The position numbers were made by a program, and so were the translations under genes. Under the pieces are notes generated by a model, which worked only from the letters and a program-made list of their open reading frames with translations, was not told where the DNA came from and did not search any database. Positions 1 to 10,400 of a DNA stretch of 64,000 nucleotides are shown one piece after another; the stretch's first letter is position 1; each line of letters starts with the position of its first letter. Source of the stretch: Streptomyces sp. NBC_00271. GTDB taxonomy: Bacteria > Actinomycetota > Actinomycetes > Streptomycetales > Streptomycetaceae. The DNA lies in the NCBI RefSeq assembly GCF_036178845.1, contig NZ_CP108070.1:4464001-4528000 (forward strand), given 5' to 3'.

Positions 1-2
1 CC

Positions 3-2927
3 ATCACCCAGCGCCGCACCGAGCCGGTCAACGTCCGTGACCGCATAAGGTCGTGCGACTCCGTGAGCCGGTTCCTGGCCTCCCAGCCGGGCGAGGCGTA
101 CTCCCAGCACAAGCGCTGGTACGACGAGATCTTCATCACCGATGAACTGCCGCTCTTCATGGGCGTCCTCGACCAGGCAGGCGACGAGTTCCGCGAGCTG
201 TTCATGGCCGGCGCCGCCGACTTCCTCAGCCGGGTCGACCCGCGGGTCATGCCCCGGCTGCCGGTCTCGCTGCGCCTGAAGTGCCACCTGATCCGTGAAA
301 GCCGTCTCGACGAGCTCATGGAGCTGATCGCCTACGAGCGCGAGACCGGCCGGGCCGTCCCGGTGGTCCGACAGGGCCTGCGCCACTTCGCCGACTATCC
401 GGTGATCGACAAGAAGCGTGCGGTGCCCCACTCGGTGCTGCGCGTGGACTCCGACTTCTCCGCCCGCGCCCGCGCCGAGGAGATCGTCTGGCGCGGCGGC
501 CGCCTGCACATCGACGGCCACGCCTACATCCGCAACCTGGCCGCCGCCCGGCCGCAGCCGACCGCCCTGCGCGTGCTGATGCTGCGCGAGACCGGCAGTC
601 GGCGCACGGTCCTGGTGCGGCCCAGCCGGACCCAGGCCTCGCGCGCCACCCAGACCTCGGGCCAGTCGCTGCACAACTACGACTGGTCGGGCTTCTCCCT
701 CGATCTGGACCCGGCCAAGCTCAAGGCCCGGGGTGGCTGGCGCGACGCCGTGTGGCGGGTCACCCTCGCCACCGTCCAGCAGGGCATCGTCCGCCACACC
801 CGGCTCAAGGCCGGCGAGAGCGGCAGCGCCGAGAGCCCGGCCCCGTTCTGGGTGGAGAAGGACGTGCGGGTGGTCCCCTTCATCAACGACGCCCACCTGT
901 ACGTGCGTGTCGAGCGGGTCCGCGCCAGGCTGACCGGCCACCGGGCCGTGGACGGGGTCCTGGAGCTGACCGGTGTCCTCGGTCACGAGGCCGCCGTCGG
1001 TGACGCGCCGCTCGCCCTGCGTCTCAAGCACGGCTCGACGGCGGCGACGCTGGAGCACCCGGTGGAGCGCACCGTCGGCCAAGGGTTCTCTTTCCGGGTT
1101 CCGCTCGCCGACCTGGACGTCGAGGGCCGCGACTCCGTGAACCTGGAGAACACGGACAAGTGGACGGCCGAGCTGGTGATCGGCGGCTCCAAGCGCGGGT
1201 TCTCCGTGGCCGTCGACACCGGCCAGAACGACCTGAACCCGCAGCACTCGCTCGACGGCAGACCGACCGCCGCGTGGGGCGGGCGCGTCACGGCCGTCAC
1301 CGACGACGGCGCGGGCCGCCTGGCGCTGCGCACCCAGCCCGTCCAGCCCTTGATCGGCGGACTCTCCGTCACCGCCGAGGGCCGGATCGTCCTGACGGGC
1401 TCGCTGCCCGCGTCCGTGGACGAGCCGGTCGAGATCGTGCTGCGGCACAGTCGGCACGCCGAGGAGCACGCTCACCCGGCCACCGTCGCCGACGGCGCCT
1501 TCCGGGCCGAGTTCCTGCCCGTGCCCGACAGCCTCAGCGAGGTGCCACTGCGCCAGGGGCGCTGGTACCTGTTCGCCCGCACCACCCGGAGCCGTGTGGA
1601 GGTGCCGGTCCGAGGCGTGCCGTCGGCGCTCGCGGGCCTGCCCCTGCGCTTCTCCCTCCGCGACCGGGACTACACGCTCACCCACCGCTTCTTCGACCGG
1701 CTCCTGATCGAGGCGGCGCCCGACCTGGGCCCCGAGGAGTTCGGCTGGTACCGCCAGCGCGACATGCGCACCAGCCTGTACGCGCAGGCGCGCACGGCCC
1801 CGCTGCGGGACACAGTCCTGTACGCCGCCTTCTCCGGCCGCCAGTTCTCGGACTCGCCGCGCGCGGTCTACGAGGAGTTGTTGCGCCAGGGCGCCGACCT
1901 GGAGCACATCTGGGTGGTGGAGGACCGCCGCGCCGAGATCCCCAAGGGCGTCAAGGTCATAAGGCGGTGGAGCCGCGAGTGGTACGAGGCGCTCGGTCGC
2001 AGCCGGTACATCGTCACCAACACGCACCTGCCGCACTGGATCCGGCGCCGCGAGGGCCAGGTCATCGTGCAGACCTGGCACGGCACTCCGCTCAAGCGGA
2101 TCGGTCACGACATCGACAGCGTCCAGTTCGCCGACCGCAAGTACCTGTCGAAGGTCGCGGAGGAGACGCCGAGCTGGAGCTTCCTCGTGTCGCCGAACCG
2201 GTTCTCAACGCCGATCATGAAGCGGGCGTTCCAGTACGACGGCGAGATCCTGGAGTCCGGCTACCCGCGCAACGACGTCCTCCTCTCCGAGAAGACGGAG
2301 GACCTGGCGCGGACCGTGCGCGAGCGCATCGGCCTGCCGGAGGGCAAGAAGGTCGTGCTGTACGCGCCGACCTGGCGGGACGACCAGTTCTACCAGGCGG
2401 GCAACTACAAGTTCGATCTGCGGCTCGACGTGAAGGAGGCGGCCGAGCGCCTCGGCGACGACCACGTTCTCCTCATCCGCAAGCACTCGAACATCGTCGA
2501 CGCGGTGCCCGGCGCCGGCGACGGCTTCGTCTTCGACGTGTCCAGCTACCCGGACATCGCCGAGCTGTTCCTGATCACCGACGTGCTGGTCACGGACTAC
2601 TCGTCGCTCATGTTCGACTTCGCGAACACCGGCCGCCCGATGCTGTTCTTCACGTACGACCTGGAGTACTACCGCGACCAGCTGCGTGGCTTCTACTTCG
2701 ACTTCGAGGAGCGGGCCCCCGGCCCGCTCCTGCAGACCTCGGACGAACTCATCGCCGCACTCGCCGACATCGAGGGGATCAGCGCCTCGTACACGGATGC
2801 CTATCGCAAGTTCAAGGACGTGTTCTGCGACCTCGACGACGGGCATGCCGCCGAACGGGTGATCACCCGGATGCTGGAGCTCGCGCACCCCGACCGCCCC
2901 CCTCTTGAGCCTGCGGAGCAGCGTTGA
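3..2927 (+). CDS. CDP-glycerol glycerophosphotransferase family protein, 5'-truncated by window edge
   Basis: C-terminal part of a teichoic-acid-type polymerase that transfers glycerol phosphate from CDP-glycerol to a wall polymer. The frame is open from the first base, and the residues before the GTG at 63 read as natural protein (TEPVNVRDRIRSCDSVSRFL), so the true start lies upstream; related actinobacterial proteins carry an N-terminal family 2 glycosyltransferase there. The TagB/TagF signature is in the last third: TWHGTPLKRIG, YAPTWRDD, LLIRKHSN and VTDYSSLMFDFA. The middle (about residues 130-520 of the visible part) is beta-rich and resembles the extra modules of bifunctional versions. 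Its TGA overlaps the TTG start of the next gene (TTGA), so the two are probably translationally coupled. Confidence 0.85.
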   Translation: MTQRRTEPVNVRDRIRSCDSVSRFLASQPGEAYSQHKRWYDEIFITDELPLFMGVLDQAGDEFRELFMAGAADFLSRVDPRVMPRLPVSLRLKCHLIRESRLDELMELIAYERETGRAVPVVRQGLRHFADYPVIDKKRAVPHSVLRVDSDFSARARAEEIVWRGGRLHIDGHAYIRNLAAARPQPTALRVLMLRETGSRRTVLVRPSRTQASRATQTSGQSLHNYDWSGFSLDLDPAKLKARGGWRDAVWRVTLATVQQGIVRHTRLKAGESGSAESPAPFWVEKDVRVVPFINDAHLYVRVERVRARLTGHRAVDGVLELTGVLGHEAAVGDAPLALRLKHGSTAATLEHPVERTVGQGFSFRVPLADLDVEGRDSVNLENTDKWTAELVIGGSKRGFSVAVDTGQNDLNPQHSLDGRPTAAWGGRVTAVTDDGAGRLALRTQPVQPLIGGLSVTAEGRIVLTGSLPASVDEPVEIVLRHSRHAEEHAHPATVADGAFRAEFLPVPDSLSEVPLRQGRWYLFARTTRSRVEVPVRGVPSALAGLPLRFSLRDRDYTLTHRFFDRLLIEAAPDLGPEEFGWYRQRDMRTSLYAQARTAPLRDTVLYAAFSGRQFSDSPRAVYEELLRQGADLEHIWVVEDRRAEIPKGVKVIRRWSREWYEALGRSRYIVTNTHLPHWIRRREGQVIVQTWHGTPLKRIGHDIDSVQFADRKYLSKVAEETPSWSFLVSPNRFSTPIMKRAFQYDGEILESGYPRNDVLLSEKTEDLARTVRERIGLPEGKKVVLYAPTWRDDQFYQAGNYKFDLRLDVKEAAERLGDDHVLLIRKHSNIVDAVPGAGDGFVFDVSSYPDIAELFLITDVLVTDYSSLMFDFANTGRPMLFFTYDLEYYRDQLRGFYFDFEERAPGPLLQTSDELIAALADIEGISASYTDAYRKFKDVFCDLDDGHAAERVITRMLELAHPDRPPLEPAEQR

Positions 2928-4489
2928 AAGCACCCACGATTCCCTTCGACACAGCACGTCTGAGAGAGCGTCTGGAACGCATCCCGGCGCAGCGCCGGCT
3001 GCCGCTGGCCGTCTACGCCACCACGCAGGTGATCTTCCTGATCTGGTGGGCGGCCTTCTACCCGGGCGGGATGAGCTACGACTCCATCTCGTACGTGTGG
3101 CACGTCACCACCAACCACTGGATGTCCAACCACTCGGTGGCCTACGACGGACTGGTCTGGCTCTCGCTCCAGACCACCGGCGACCTGGCGATCCTGACGT
3201 TCGCTCAGACCGTCGCCATGGCGGCGGCGCTGGCCTATGTGACGGTGACGCTGCGGCAGTTCGGCGTGCCGGGCAAGTGGAGCGCGACGGCCGCGATCGC
3301 GTGCGCGGTGCTGCCGTCGATCGGCTCGTTCACGATCTTCGTATGGAAGGACGTGCCGTTCGTCATCGGCGCGGTCCTGGCGTTCGGAGCCGCCGGGCGG
3401 CTCGTCGCGCGCCGCATGCGCGGAATGCAGTCCGTGCGGGACAAGGCGTTCCGGAACGAGGTCGCGGCCTTGTTCCTCGGCTTCCTGGCCATGGGCCTGT
3501 TCCGCAACAACGGCCTGCTCGTCGCGGTCCTCGCCGCGCCGGTGCTGCTGCTCGTGCTGCCGCGGATGCGCAGGGCGCTGCTGGTCGCGACGGTGATCCC
3601 GGTGCTGATCTCGGGCCTGCTGAACGTGGTCGTCTATCCCGCGATGGGAGTGATCACGCCGACGAAGGACCAGGTGTACGCGATGAACTACGCGGACATC
3701 GCGGTGGTCTACGGCGAGGCCCCGCAGACCTTCACCAAGGCCGACAAGAAGCTCATGGCGAAGGTGGCGCCGCTGTCGCACTGGAGCGGCCGGGCGGCCA
3801 ACTGCTACAACGCCGACTGGGCGATGCAGAAGCCGATGAACCGCCAGAAGGCCGCGGAGTACAACACCCAGCTCGTTGACCTGTGGATGCGGGTTTTGAA
3901 GCGGACGCCGGACAAGATGATCGGGGCGCGGCTGTGCCGCTCGCAGATCGCCTGGTCGCCGTTCCCGGGCCCGGCCGGCCTGATGGGCAACACGCTGATC
4001 AGCTCGCCGTCGGTGCCGAAGGACATGTTCGGCTGGGCTGACTGGAACCCCGAGATGCGGGACAGCCCGTATCGCCCGGAGCTGAAGATCCGTCCGCTCA
4101 ACGACCATCTGCACAACGCGATGTACTTCGTGTGGAAGGCGAGCAAGACGCCGCAGCTGCAGTGGCTGCTGTTCCGGGGCGCCACCTGGTGCTACGCGGC
4201 CTACGCCGTCGTCCTTGCGTTCTCGCGCCGGCAACGGTCCTGGGCGCCGGTGGGTCTGATGGCGGTCACACTGTCGCTCCAGCTGACGGTGGTGGCGGCG
4301 AACCCGGCCCCGCTGGCGCGGTACATGTTCGCGCCGATGGTCCTGGGCATCCTGACGTTGCCGCTGATCGCCGCGAAACCGCGGTTCGGCAGGCGGAGTG
4401 GCGCCGATTCCCAGGCCTCCGGCCCGTCCCACAAGTCGGAGGACTCCTCCTCCACCGACCGCGACACGCAACCCGCACCGGTCGCCTGA
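2924..4489 (+). CDS. DUF6020-type polytopic membrane protein
   Basis: A 521-residue integral membrane protein with about ten hydrophobic segments, starting with VYATTQVIFLIWWAAFYPGG near residue 25 and continuing to residue 490, then a charged cytoplasmic tail rich in Ser. The conserved YPGGMSYDSISYVWHVTT stretch after the first segment is typical of the DUF6020 family, large membrane proteins in wall-polymer or exopolysaccharide loci resembling GT-C glycosyltransferases in architecture. The TTG start at 2924 overlaps the preceding stop codon and has GGAG just upstream, so it is co-expressed with the glycerophosphotransferase. A role in decorating or exporting the same polymer is inference from this coupling. 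Confidence 0.75.
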   Translation: MKAPTIPFDTARLRERLERIPAQRRLPLAVYATTQVIFLIWWAAFYPGGMSYDSISYVWHVTTNHWMSNHSVAYDGLVWLSLQTTGDLAILTFAQTVAMAAALAYVTVTLRQFGVPGKWSATAAIACAVLPSIGSFTIFVWKDVPFVIGAVLAFGAAGRLVARRMRGMQSVRDKAFRNEVAALFLGFLAMGLFRNNGLLVAVLAAPVLLLVLPRMRRALLVATVIPVLISGLLNVVVYPAMGVITPTKDQVYAMNYADIAVVYGEAPQTFTKADKKLMAKVAPLSHWSGRAANCYNADWAMQKPMNRQKAAEYNTQLVDLWMRVLKRTPDKMIGARLCRSQIAWSPFPGPAGLMGNTLISSPSVPKDMFGWADWNPEMRDSPYRPELKIRPLNDHLHNAMYFVWKASKTPQLQWLLFRGATWCYAAYAVVLAFSRRQRSWAPVGLMAVTLSLQLTVVAANPAPLARYMFAPMVLGILTLPLIAAKPRFGRRSGADSQASGPSHKSEDSSSTDRDTQPAPVA

Positions 4490-4506
4490 TCCCGGGCGGG
4501 ACACCG

Positions 4507-4565
4507 GGTACGGCGAAGGGCCCGCCCCGCTCCCCCAGGGGAGGCGGCGGGCCCTTCGCCGTACC
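4507..4565 (+). terminator. Strong hairpin terminator after the wall-polymer operon
   Basis: Perfect 20-bp inverted repeat (arms 4507-4526 and 4546-4565) around a 19-nt C/G-rich loop, 18 bp after the stop codon at 4489. No U-tract follows, as is usual in streptomycetes. Confidence 0.8.
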
Positions 4566-4643
4566 TGGACAGGCCTCGTACAACTCTCCGACCCGGCCGG
4601 GCGTCTGATAGGCGTACGGCCGGATCCAAGGGATGGGCCAGGG

Positions 4644-4970
4644 TTGTCCACTCACCACACCGACCAGGCGCCACCTCGCACGCTCTCGCGAAAGCGTGCC
4701 CTGTGCGCGTCCCTCGGCGTGGCCGCGGCGGTGGTGCTGGCCGCCTCCCCCTCCGCGGCGCGGCCCTGGAGAAGAACCGGCCGGACTACGTCCCGCCCAT
4801 CGCCACGGCCCCGGATCCCGGCCGCGAGACCGTCACGGAGGTGTCCGCCTTCTACTCGGCGGAGGCGAGGAGGCGGTGTCCGCGCACTGGTCACCTCGCA
4901 ACGTGACAGCCTGCTCGATGCGGCGAACACCGCCCGCCAACTGCGTGACACCGTGCAGTTGGACGGGCCT
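4644..4970 (+). pseudogene. Decayed small secreted-protein gene (frameshifted)
   Basis: A TTG codon at 4644 opens a frame with a convincing signal peptide: basic SRKRALCASLG, then AAAVVLAASPSAA. After about residue 40 the plausible protein continues in another frame (ALEKNRPDYVPPIATAPDP ... VSAFYSAEA, about 4762-4870), and near 4880 it returns to the first frame (LVTSQRDSLLDAANTARQL, DTVQLDGP). The two changes compensate, so a secreted protein of about 110 residues can be pieced together, with no single frame intact. I do not recognise the family. It is either a pseudogene or has two sequencing indels. It ends against the hairpin shared with obg. Confidence 0.4.
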
Positions 4971-4971
4971 A

Positions 4972-5022
4972 GAGCCCCGGCGTCCGGGACGGACGGGCCC
5001 GTCCGTCCCGGACGCCGGGCTC
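4972..5022. terminator. Bidirectional terminator between remnant and obg
   Basis: Near-perfect 22-bp inverted repeat (4972-4994 and 5001-5022, one bulged C) with a GGGCCC loop, lying 12 bp beyond the obg stop codon between convergent transcription units. Confidence 0.8.
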
Positions 5023-5033
5023 GACCGGCCCCT

Positions 5034-6470
5034 CTAGAACGCTTCGAATTCGTCGAACGCCTTGTCCGCCTCGTCCCGCTCCGCCTGCTTGTCGCGGCGG
5101 CGCTGCGCGGCGGGCCGCGGAGCTTCGAGGCGGTGGTCCTCACCACGGCGGCCGAGCATCTCCGCGCCGGCCATGACGGTGGGCTCCCAGTCGAAGACGA
5201 CCGCGTTCTCCTCGGGGCCGATGGCGACGCCGTCACCCGAGCGGGCACCCGCCTTCATCAGCTCCGCCTCGACGCCGAGGCGGTTGAGACGGTCGGCGAG
5301 GTAGCCGACGGCCTCGTCGTTGTTGAAGTCGGTCTGGCGGACCCAGCGTTCGGGCTTCTCTCCGCGCACGCGGTAGAGGCCGTCCTCCTCCTGGACCACG
5401 GTGAAGCCGGCGTCGTCGACCGCCTTCGGGCGGATGACGATCCGGGTCGCCTCCTCCTTGGGCTTGGCGGCGCGCGCCGTGCCGACGATCTCGGCGAGCG
5501 CGAAGGACAGCTCCTTCAGGCCCATGTGCGCAACCGCCGACACCTCGAAGACGCGGTAGCCGCGGCCCTCCAGGTCGGGGCGGACCATCTCGGCGAGGTC
5601 CTTGCCGTCCGGCACGTCGATCTTGTTGAGGACGACGATGCGCGGACGGTTGCCGAGGCCGCCGTACTGCTTCAGCTCTTCCTCGATGATGTCGAGGTCG
5701 GTGACCGGGTCGCGCTCGGACTCCAGGGTCGCCGTGTCCAGCACGTGGACCAGCACGCTGCAGCGCTCGACGTGGCGGAGGAACTCGAGGCCGAGGCCCT
5801 TGCCCTGGCTGGCGCCGGGGATGAGACCGGGCACGTCCGCGATCGTGTAGACCGTCTCGCCCGCCGTCACCACGCCCAGGTTGGGGACGAGGGTCGTGAA
5901 GGGGTAGTCCGCGATCTTCGGCTTGGCGGCCGACAGGACGGAGATGAGGGACGACTTGCCGGCGCTCGGGTAGCCGACGAGGGCCACGTCCGCGACGGTC
6001 TTCAGCTCCAGGACGATGTCCTGGAAGTCACCGGGGACACCGAGCAGCGCGAAGCCGGGCGCCTTGCGGCGGGCCGAGGCCAGCGCCGCGTTGCCGAGGC
6101 CACCGCGACCGCCCTGCGCGGCGACGTACGACGTGCCGTGGCCGACGAGGTCCGCGAGGACGTTGCCCGCCTTGTCGAGCACGACCGTGCCGTCCGGCAC
6201 CGGCAGGATCAGGTCCTGGCCGTCCTTGCCCGAGCGGTTGCCGCCCTCGCCGGGCTTGCCGTTGGTGGCGCTGCGGTGCGGCTTGTGGTGGTAGTCGAGC
6301 AGCGTGGTCACGGACTGGTCGACGACCAGCATCACGTCACCGCCCCGGCCGCCGTTGCCGCCGTCCGGGCCGCCGAGCGGCTTGAACTTCTCCCGGTGTA
6401 CGGAGGCACAGCCGTGGCCTCCGCTACCCGCGGCGACGTGCAGCTCGACGCGGTCCACGAAGGTGGTCAT
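5034..6470 (-). CDS. obg: GTPase Obg (CgtA)
   Basis: Essential ribosome-associated GTPase; in streptomycetes Obg also links GTP level to the onset of aerial growth and sporulation. The 478 residues show the glycine-rich Obg fold (about 1-155, GGxGG repeats near 36-44 and 119-127), a G domain with GYPSAGKSS (about 166-174), DVPGLIPGA, and NKIDVPDG, and a C-terminal OCT domain (about 330-415) followed by a charged tail ending [10 protein letters not shown]. The ATG at 6470 is preceded by GGAGG. It lies downstream of rpmA and rplU in the classic ribosomal protein-Obg order, but a hairpin in the 130-bp gap suggests part of its transcription starts independently. Confidence 0.97.
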   Translation of the reverse strand: MTTFVDRVELHVAAGSGGHGCASVHREKFKPLGGPDGGNGGRGGDVMLVVDQSVTTLLDYHHKPHRSATNGKPGEGGNRSGKDGQDLILPVPDGTVVLDKAGNVLADLVGHGTSYVAAQGGRGGLGNAALASARRKAPGFALLGVPGDFQDIVLELKTVADVALVGYPSAGKSSLISVLSAAKPKIADYPFTTLVPNLGVVTAGETVYTIADVPGLIPGASQGKGLGLEFLRHVERCSVLVHVLDTATLESERDPVTDLDIIEEELKQYGGLGNRPRIVVLNKIDVPDGKDLAEMVRPDLEGRGYRVFEVSAVAHMGLKELSFALAEIVGTARAAKPKEEATRIVIRPKAVDDAGFTVVQEEDGLYRVRGEKPERWVRQTDFNNDEAVGYLADRLNRLGVEAELMKAGARSGDGVAIGPEENAVVFDWEPTVMAGAEMLGRRGEDHRLEAPRPAAQRRRDKQAERDEADKAFDEFEAF

Positions 6471-6550
6471 GGGATGTGCCTCCAGTTACGTACGAAAATC
6501 CTGCACAGCCCTGTATGCCACAGAGCCGCTTCTATGGAAAACACGCGAAA

Positions 6551-6587
6551 GGCGGACCCGCTTCCCGAACGGGAAGTGAGGTCCGCC
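6551..6587 (-). terminator. Hairpin between rpmA and obg
   Basis: Inverted repeat GGCGGACC-n2-CTTCCCG / CGGGAAG-n3-GGTCCGCC, 16 bp after the rpmA stop. It probably terminates or attenuates rplU-rpmA transcription before obg. Confidence 0.6.
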
Positions 6588-6602
6588 TCGCGAAAGAACC
6601 GG

Positions 6603-6857
6603 TCAGGCGACCGGAACGATGTTCACGACCTTGCGGCCACGGTGGGTACCGAACTCCACCGCACCGGCGTCAAGGGCGAACAGCGTGTCGTCCTTGCCAC
6701 GGCCGACGCCGTTGCCCGGGTGGAAGTGGGTGCCGCGCTGGCGGACCAGGATCTCACCGGCGTTGACGACCTGACCGCCGAAGCGCTTCACGCCGAGCCG
6801 CTGAGCATTGGAGTCGCGACCGTTCCGAGTGGACGATGCGCCCTTCTTGTGTGCCAT
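6603..6857 (-). CDS. rpmA: 50S ribosomal protein L27
   Basis: 84-residue large-subunit protein placed near the peptidyl transferase centre. The sequence begins [20 protein letters not shown], the normal mature-type start without the N-terminal extension that Firmicutes remove with Prp protease, and carries [15 protein letters not shown] as expected. It follows rplU by 14 bp and is surely co-transcribed with it. Confidence 0.98.
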   Translation of the reverse strand: MAHKKGASSTRNGRDSNAQRLGVKRFGGQVVNAGEILVRQRGTHFHPGNGVGRGKDDTLFALDAGAVEFGTHRGRKVVNIVPVA

Positions 6858-6871
6858 CTCTCCTCAGTCCC

Positions 6872-7192
6872 TTACTTCGCAGCCGCGGGGATCTCAGTGA
6901 CCTTGATCGCCGTGTACTGCTGGCGGTGGCCCTGACGACGGCGGTAACCGGTCTTGTTCTTGTAGCGAAGGATGTCGATCTTGACGCCCTTGTGGTGGTC
7001 CACGATCTCGGCCTGGACCTTGATGCCGGCAAGGACCCACGGGTCGCTGGTCACGGCGTCGCCGTCGACAACGAGCAGGGTCGAGAGCTCGACCGTGTCG
7101 CCAACCTTGGCAGTGGAAATCTTGTCAACCTCAACGATGTCGCCGACAGCAACCTTGTGCTGGCGACCACCGCTGCGCACGATGGCGTACAC
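6872..7192 (-). CDS. rplU: 50S ribosomal protein L21
   Basis: 106-residue 23S rRNA-binding protein: [18 protein letters not shown] at the N-terminus and [17 protein letters not shown] near the C-terminus. The frame stays open 99 bp further upstream (to 7291), but the family length and the purine-rich GAGAGAGA 7 bp before it put the start at the GTG at 7192. First gene of the rplU-rpmA(-obg) unit. Confidence 0.97.
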   Translation of the reverse strand: MYAIVRSGGRQHKVAVGDIVEVDKISTAKVGDTVELSTLLVVDGDAVTSDPWVLAGIKVQAEIVDHHKGVKIDILRYKNKTGYRRRQGHRQQYTAIKVTEIPAAAK

Positions 7193-7363
7193 GCGGATCT
7201 CTCTCTCGCTCGGAACGGAACCCCGCAGTCCAGCCACGCGCTGCGCGAGCGGCCTCTCCCGAAGCGCACGGCATGCGAACACGCACGACACGCAGAATTC
7301 CGGGAGGAAGAGGTTTACGGGGGTGCGGCGCGTCAGGGGACACGCCGACGGTCTAGGTTACGG

Positions 7364-7391
7364 GGCCCGGCTTGAGGGGTCAAACCGGGCC
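7364..7391 (-). terminator. Possible terminator of the RNase E gene
   Basis: GGCCCGG/CCGGGCC inverted repeat with a 14-nt loop, about 60 bp past the rne stop and upstream of rplU. The stem is short, so the assignment is tentative. Confidence 0.35.
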
Positions 7392-7452
7392 ACCGTCATG
7401 CGGTCGGAGCAGCGGAGGGACCGACTTCCGTCAGCCCTCCGCCGGTTCCGCG

Positions 7453-10400
7453 TCAGTCCTCGGTGGTCGCCGAGACGGACGAACGGTCCTGCTGCTCGGC
7501 CGCCGCGGTCTTCTTCGCGGTGGTCTTGGCGGCCGTCTTCTTCGCGGTCGCCTTCTTGGCCGTGGCCTTCTTGGCGACCGTCTTCTTGGCAGCGGTCTTC
7601 TTGGTGGCGGCCTTCTTCGCCGTCGCCTTCTTGGCCGTCTTGCGGGCGGCCGTCTTCTTGGCCGGGGCCGGGGCCTCGGCGTCCGTCTCGACCGCGGTCT
7701 CGGCCGCCGTCTCGACGGCCGCGGGGGCCTCGGCCGGCTCCGCCGAGGCCGACGGGACGACCATGACGGCCGCCTCCTCGGACGCGGTGGGCGCGGTGGC
7801 CTTGCGGACGGCGCGACGACGCGGGCGGGCCGGCGCGGCGCTCTCGGCGGGCGCCTCGGGCTGCGGCTCGACGACCTCGGCGGCGGCCTCCGGCACGGGC
7901 GCCGCGACCGGTTCCGTGACCGTCACCGCGGCCTCTTCCGCCGCCTTCGGGGAACCGGCCGGAGCCGACACCTTGCGGGTGGCGCGACGACGCGTACGGC
8001 CCTTGGGAGCGGCCTCGTCCTCCGGTACGGCGACCACGGGGGCCGGAGCGGCCTCGGCAACCTGCGTGACCTCGGGGGCCTCGGCGACCGGCGCCTCGAC
8101 GACCGGGTCCTCGACCGCGACCGGCTCGGACTGGGCGGCCTCGTGGGACGTCAGAGCCCGCTCGGTCCGCTCGGCCCGCTCCTCGCGGCGGCCCCGGGGA
8201 GCACGCTCCTCGGCCTTCGGCGCACCCGCGGGAGCCGACGCGCGCCGGGTCGCCCGGCGCCGCGAACGGCCGCCACGGGAAGCCGCGGCCTCCGCCTCGG
8301 CGGCGCTGCTGTACAGCTCCTCGTCCGGCTGGAACTCCTGCTCGACCAGAGCGACGGGCGCGGCGACCTCGGCGGCCACCTCGGCCTCGCTCTCGACCGT
8401 CTCCGGCTCCTCCGCGATCTCGTGCGTGTGCTCGAGCTCGTGGTCGTGCTCGTGGACCTGCTCGGCACCGCCACGGCCGCGCTTCTTGCGCTTGCCGCCG
8501 CCTCCGACGGAGGTCGGCTGCTCCATGTGCACGATCACGCCACGGCCGTTGCAGTGGACGCAGGTCTCCGAGAAGGACTCCAGCAGACCCTGGCCGACAC
8601 GCTTGCGCGTCATCTGCACCAGGCCCAGCGAGGTCACCTCGGCGACCTGGTGCTTCGTACGGTCGCGTCCCAGGCACTCCAGAAGGCGCCGCAGCACCAG
8701 GTCCCGGTTGGACTCCAGGACCATGTCGATGAAGTCGATGACGACGATGCCGCCCAGGTCGCGCAGCCGCAGCTGGCGCACGATCTCCTCGGCCGCCTCC
8801 AGGTTGTTCCTGGTCACGGTCTCTTCGAGGTTGCCGCCCTGACCGGTGAACTTGCCGGTGTTGACGTCGACCACGACCATGGCCTCGGTCTTGTCGATCA
8901 CCAGCGAACCACCGCTGGGCAGCCAGACCTTGCGGTCCAGGGCCTTCATCAGCTGCTCGTCGATGCGGTACGTCGCGAAGACGTCGACCTCGGAGGTCCA
9001 CTTCGAGAGGCGGTCGGCCAGGTCGGGCGCGACGTGGGACACGTACCCGTGGATGGTCTCCCACGCCTCGTCGCCGCTGACGATGACCTTGGTGAAGTCC
9101 TCGTTGAAGATGTCGCGGACGACGCGGACGGTCATGTCCGGCTCGCCGTACAGCAGGGACGGCGCGTTCGAGCTGCCGCCGTTCTTCGCCTTCTTCTGGA
9201 TGTCCTCCCACTGCGCCTGCAGTCGCTCGACGTCGCGGCTCAGCTCGTCCTCGCTCGCGCCCTCGGCGGCGGTGCGGACGATGACGCCCGCGTCCTCGGG
9301 GACGATCTTCTTGAGGATGGTCTTCAGGCGCGCGCGCTCGGTGTCGGGCAGCTTGCGGCTGATGCCGGTCATCGAGCCCTCGGGCACGTAGACCAGGTAG
9401 CGGCCGGGCAGGGAGACCTGGCTGGTGAGGCGGGCGCCCTTGTGGCCGATCGGGTCCTTGGTGACCTGAACGAGGACCGACTGGCCGGACTTCAGCGCGC
9501 TCTCGATGCGGCGCGGCCCGTTGGCCATGCCGAGCGCCTCGAAGTTGACCTCACCGGCGTAGAGCACGGCGTTGCGGCCCTTGCCGATGTCGATGAAGGC
9601 GGCCTCCATCGACGGCAGCACGTTCTGGACCTTGCCCAGGTAGACGTTGCCGACGTACGAGGTCGACTGCTCCTTGTTGACGTAGTGCTCGACGAGCACG
9701 TTGTCCTCGAGGACGCCGATCTGGGTGCGCTCGCCGCTCTGGCGGACGACCATCACGCGCTCGACGGCCTCACGGCGGGCCAGGAACTCGGCCTCGGTGA
9801 TGATCGGAACGCGACGACGGCCCTGCTCGCGCCCTTCACGACGGCGCTGCTTCTTCGCCTCCAGGCGGGTCGAGCCCTTGATGGACTGGACCTCGTCGGA
9901 CGGGTGCTCGTCCTTCTTGCCGCGCGGCTCGCGGACCTTGACGACCGTGCGCTCGGGGTCGTTCTCGCCGGGCTCGGCCTCGGGGCCGGAGTCACCGGCG
10001 CGACGACGGCGCCGACGGCGGCGACGGCTGCTGCTGGAGCCGGAACCGCCCGGCTCGTCGCGCTCGTCCGCCTCCTCGGCGTCCTCCTCGGCCTGCTCGG
10101 CGGTGTCCTCGGCGTCCTGCGCGGCCTGCTCGGCGGCGTACTCGTCGTCACCGGCCTCACCGTCCGCCTCGGCGGACTCGCCGCGGCGACGGCGACGGCC
10201 ACCACGACGGCGACGGCGGCGCGAGCCCGCGGACTCCTCCTCGGACTCGTCGTCCTCGACGCCGTCCTCGACGTCCTCGGCGGACTCGTCGGGCTCCTCC
10301 ACCTCCTCGACGGGCTCCGGGGCCGGTGCCGCGGGCGCCTCCTCGACGGCCCGGCGGCGACGGCGACGGCGTCCGCCGGTCTCCTCCTCGACGGCCACGG

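Noticed and set aside
4398..6935. An 845-codon plus-strand frame over obg, rpmA and part of rplU
   Set aside because: Antisense to three well-identified genes; only its first part near 4644-4760 (signal peptide) looked real and is reported as a remnant.
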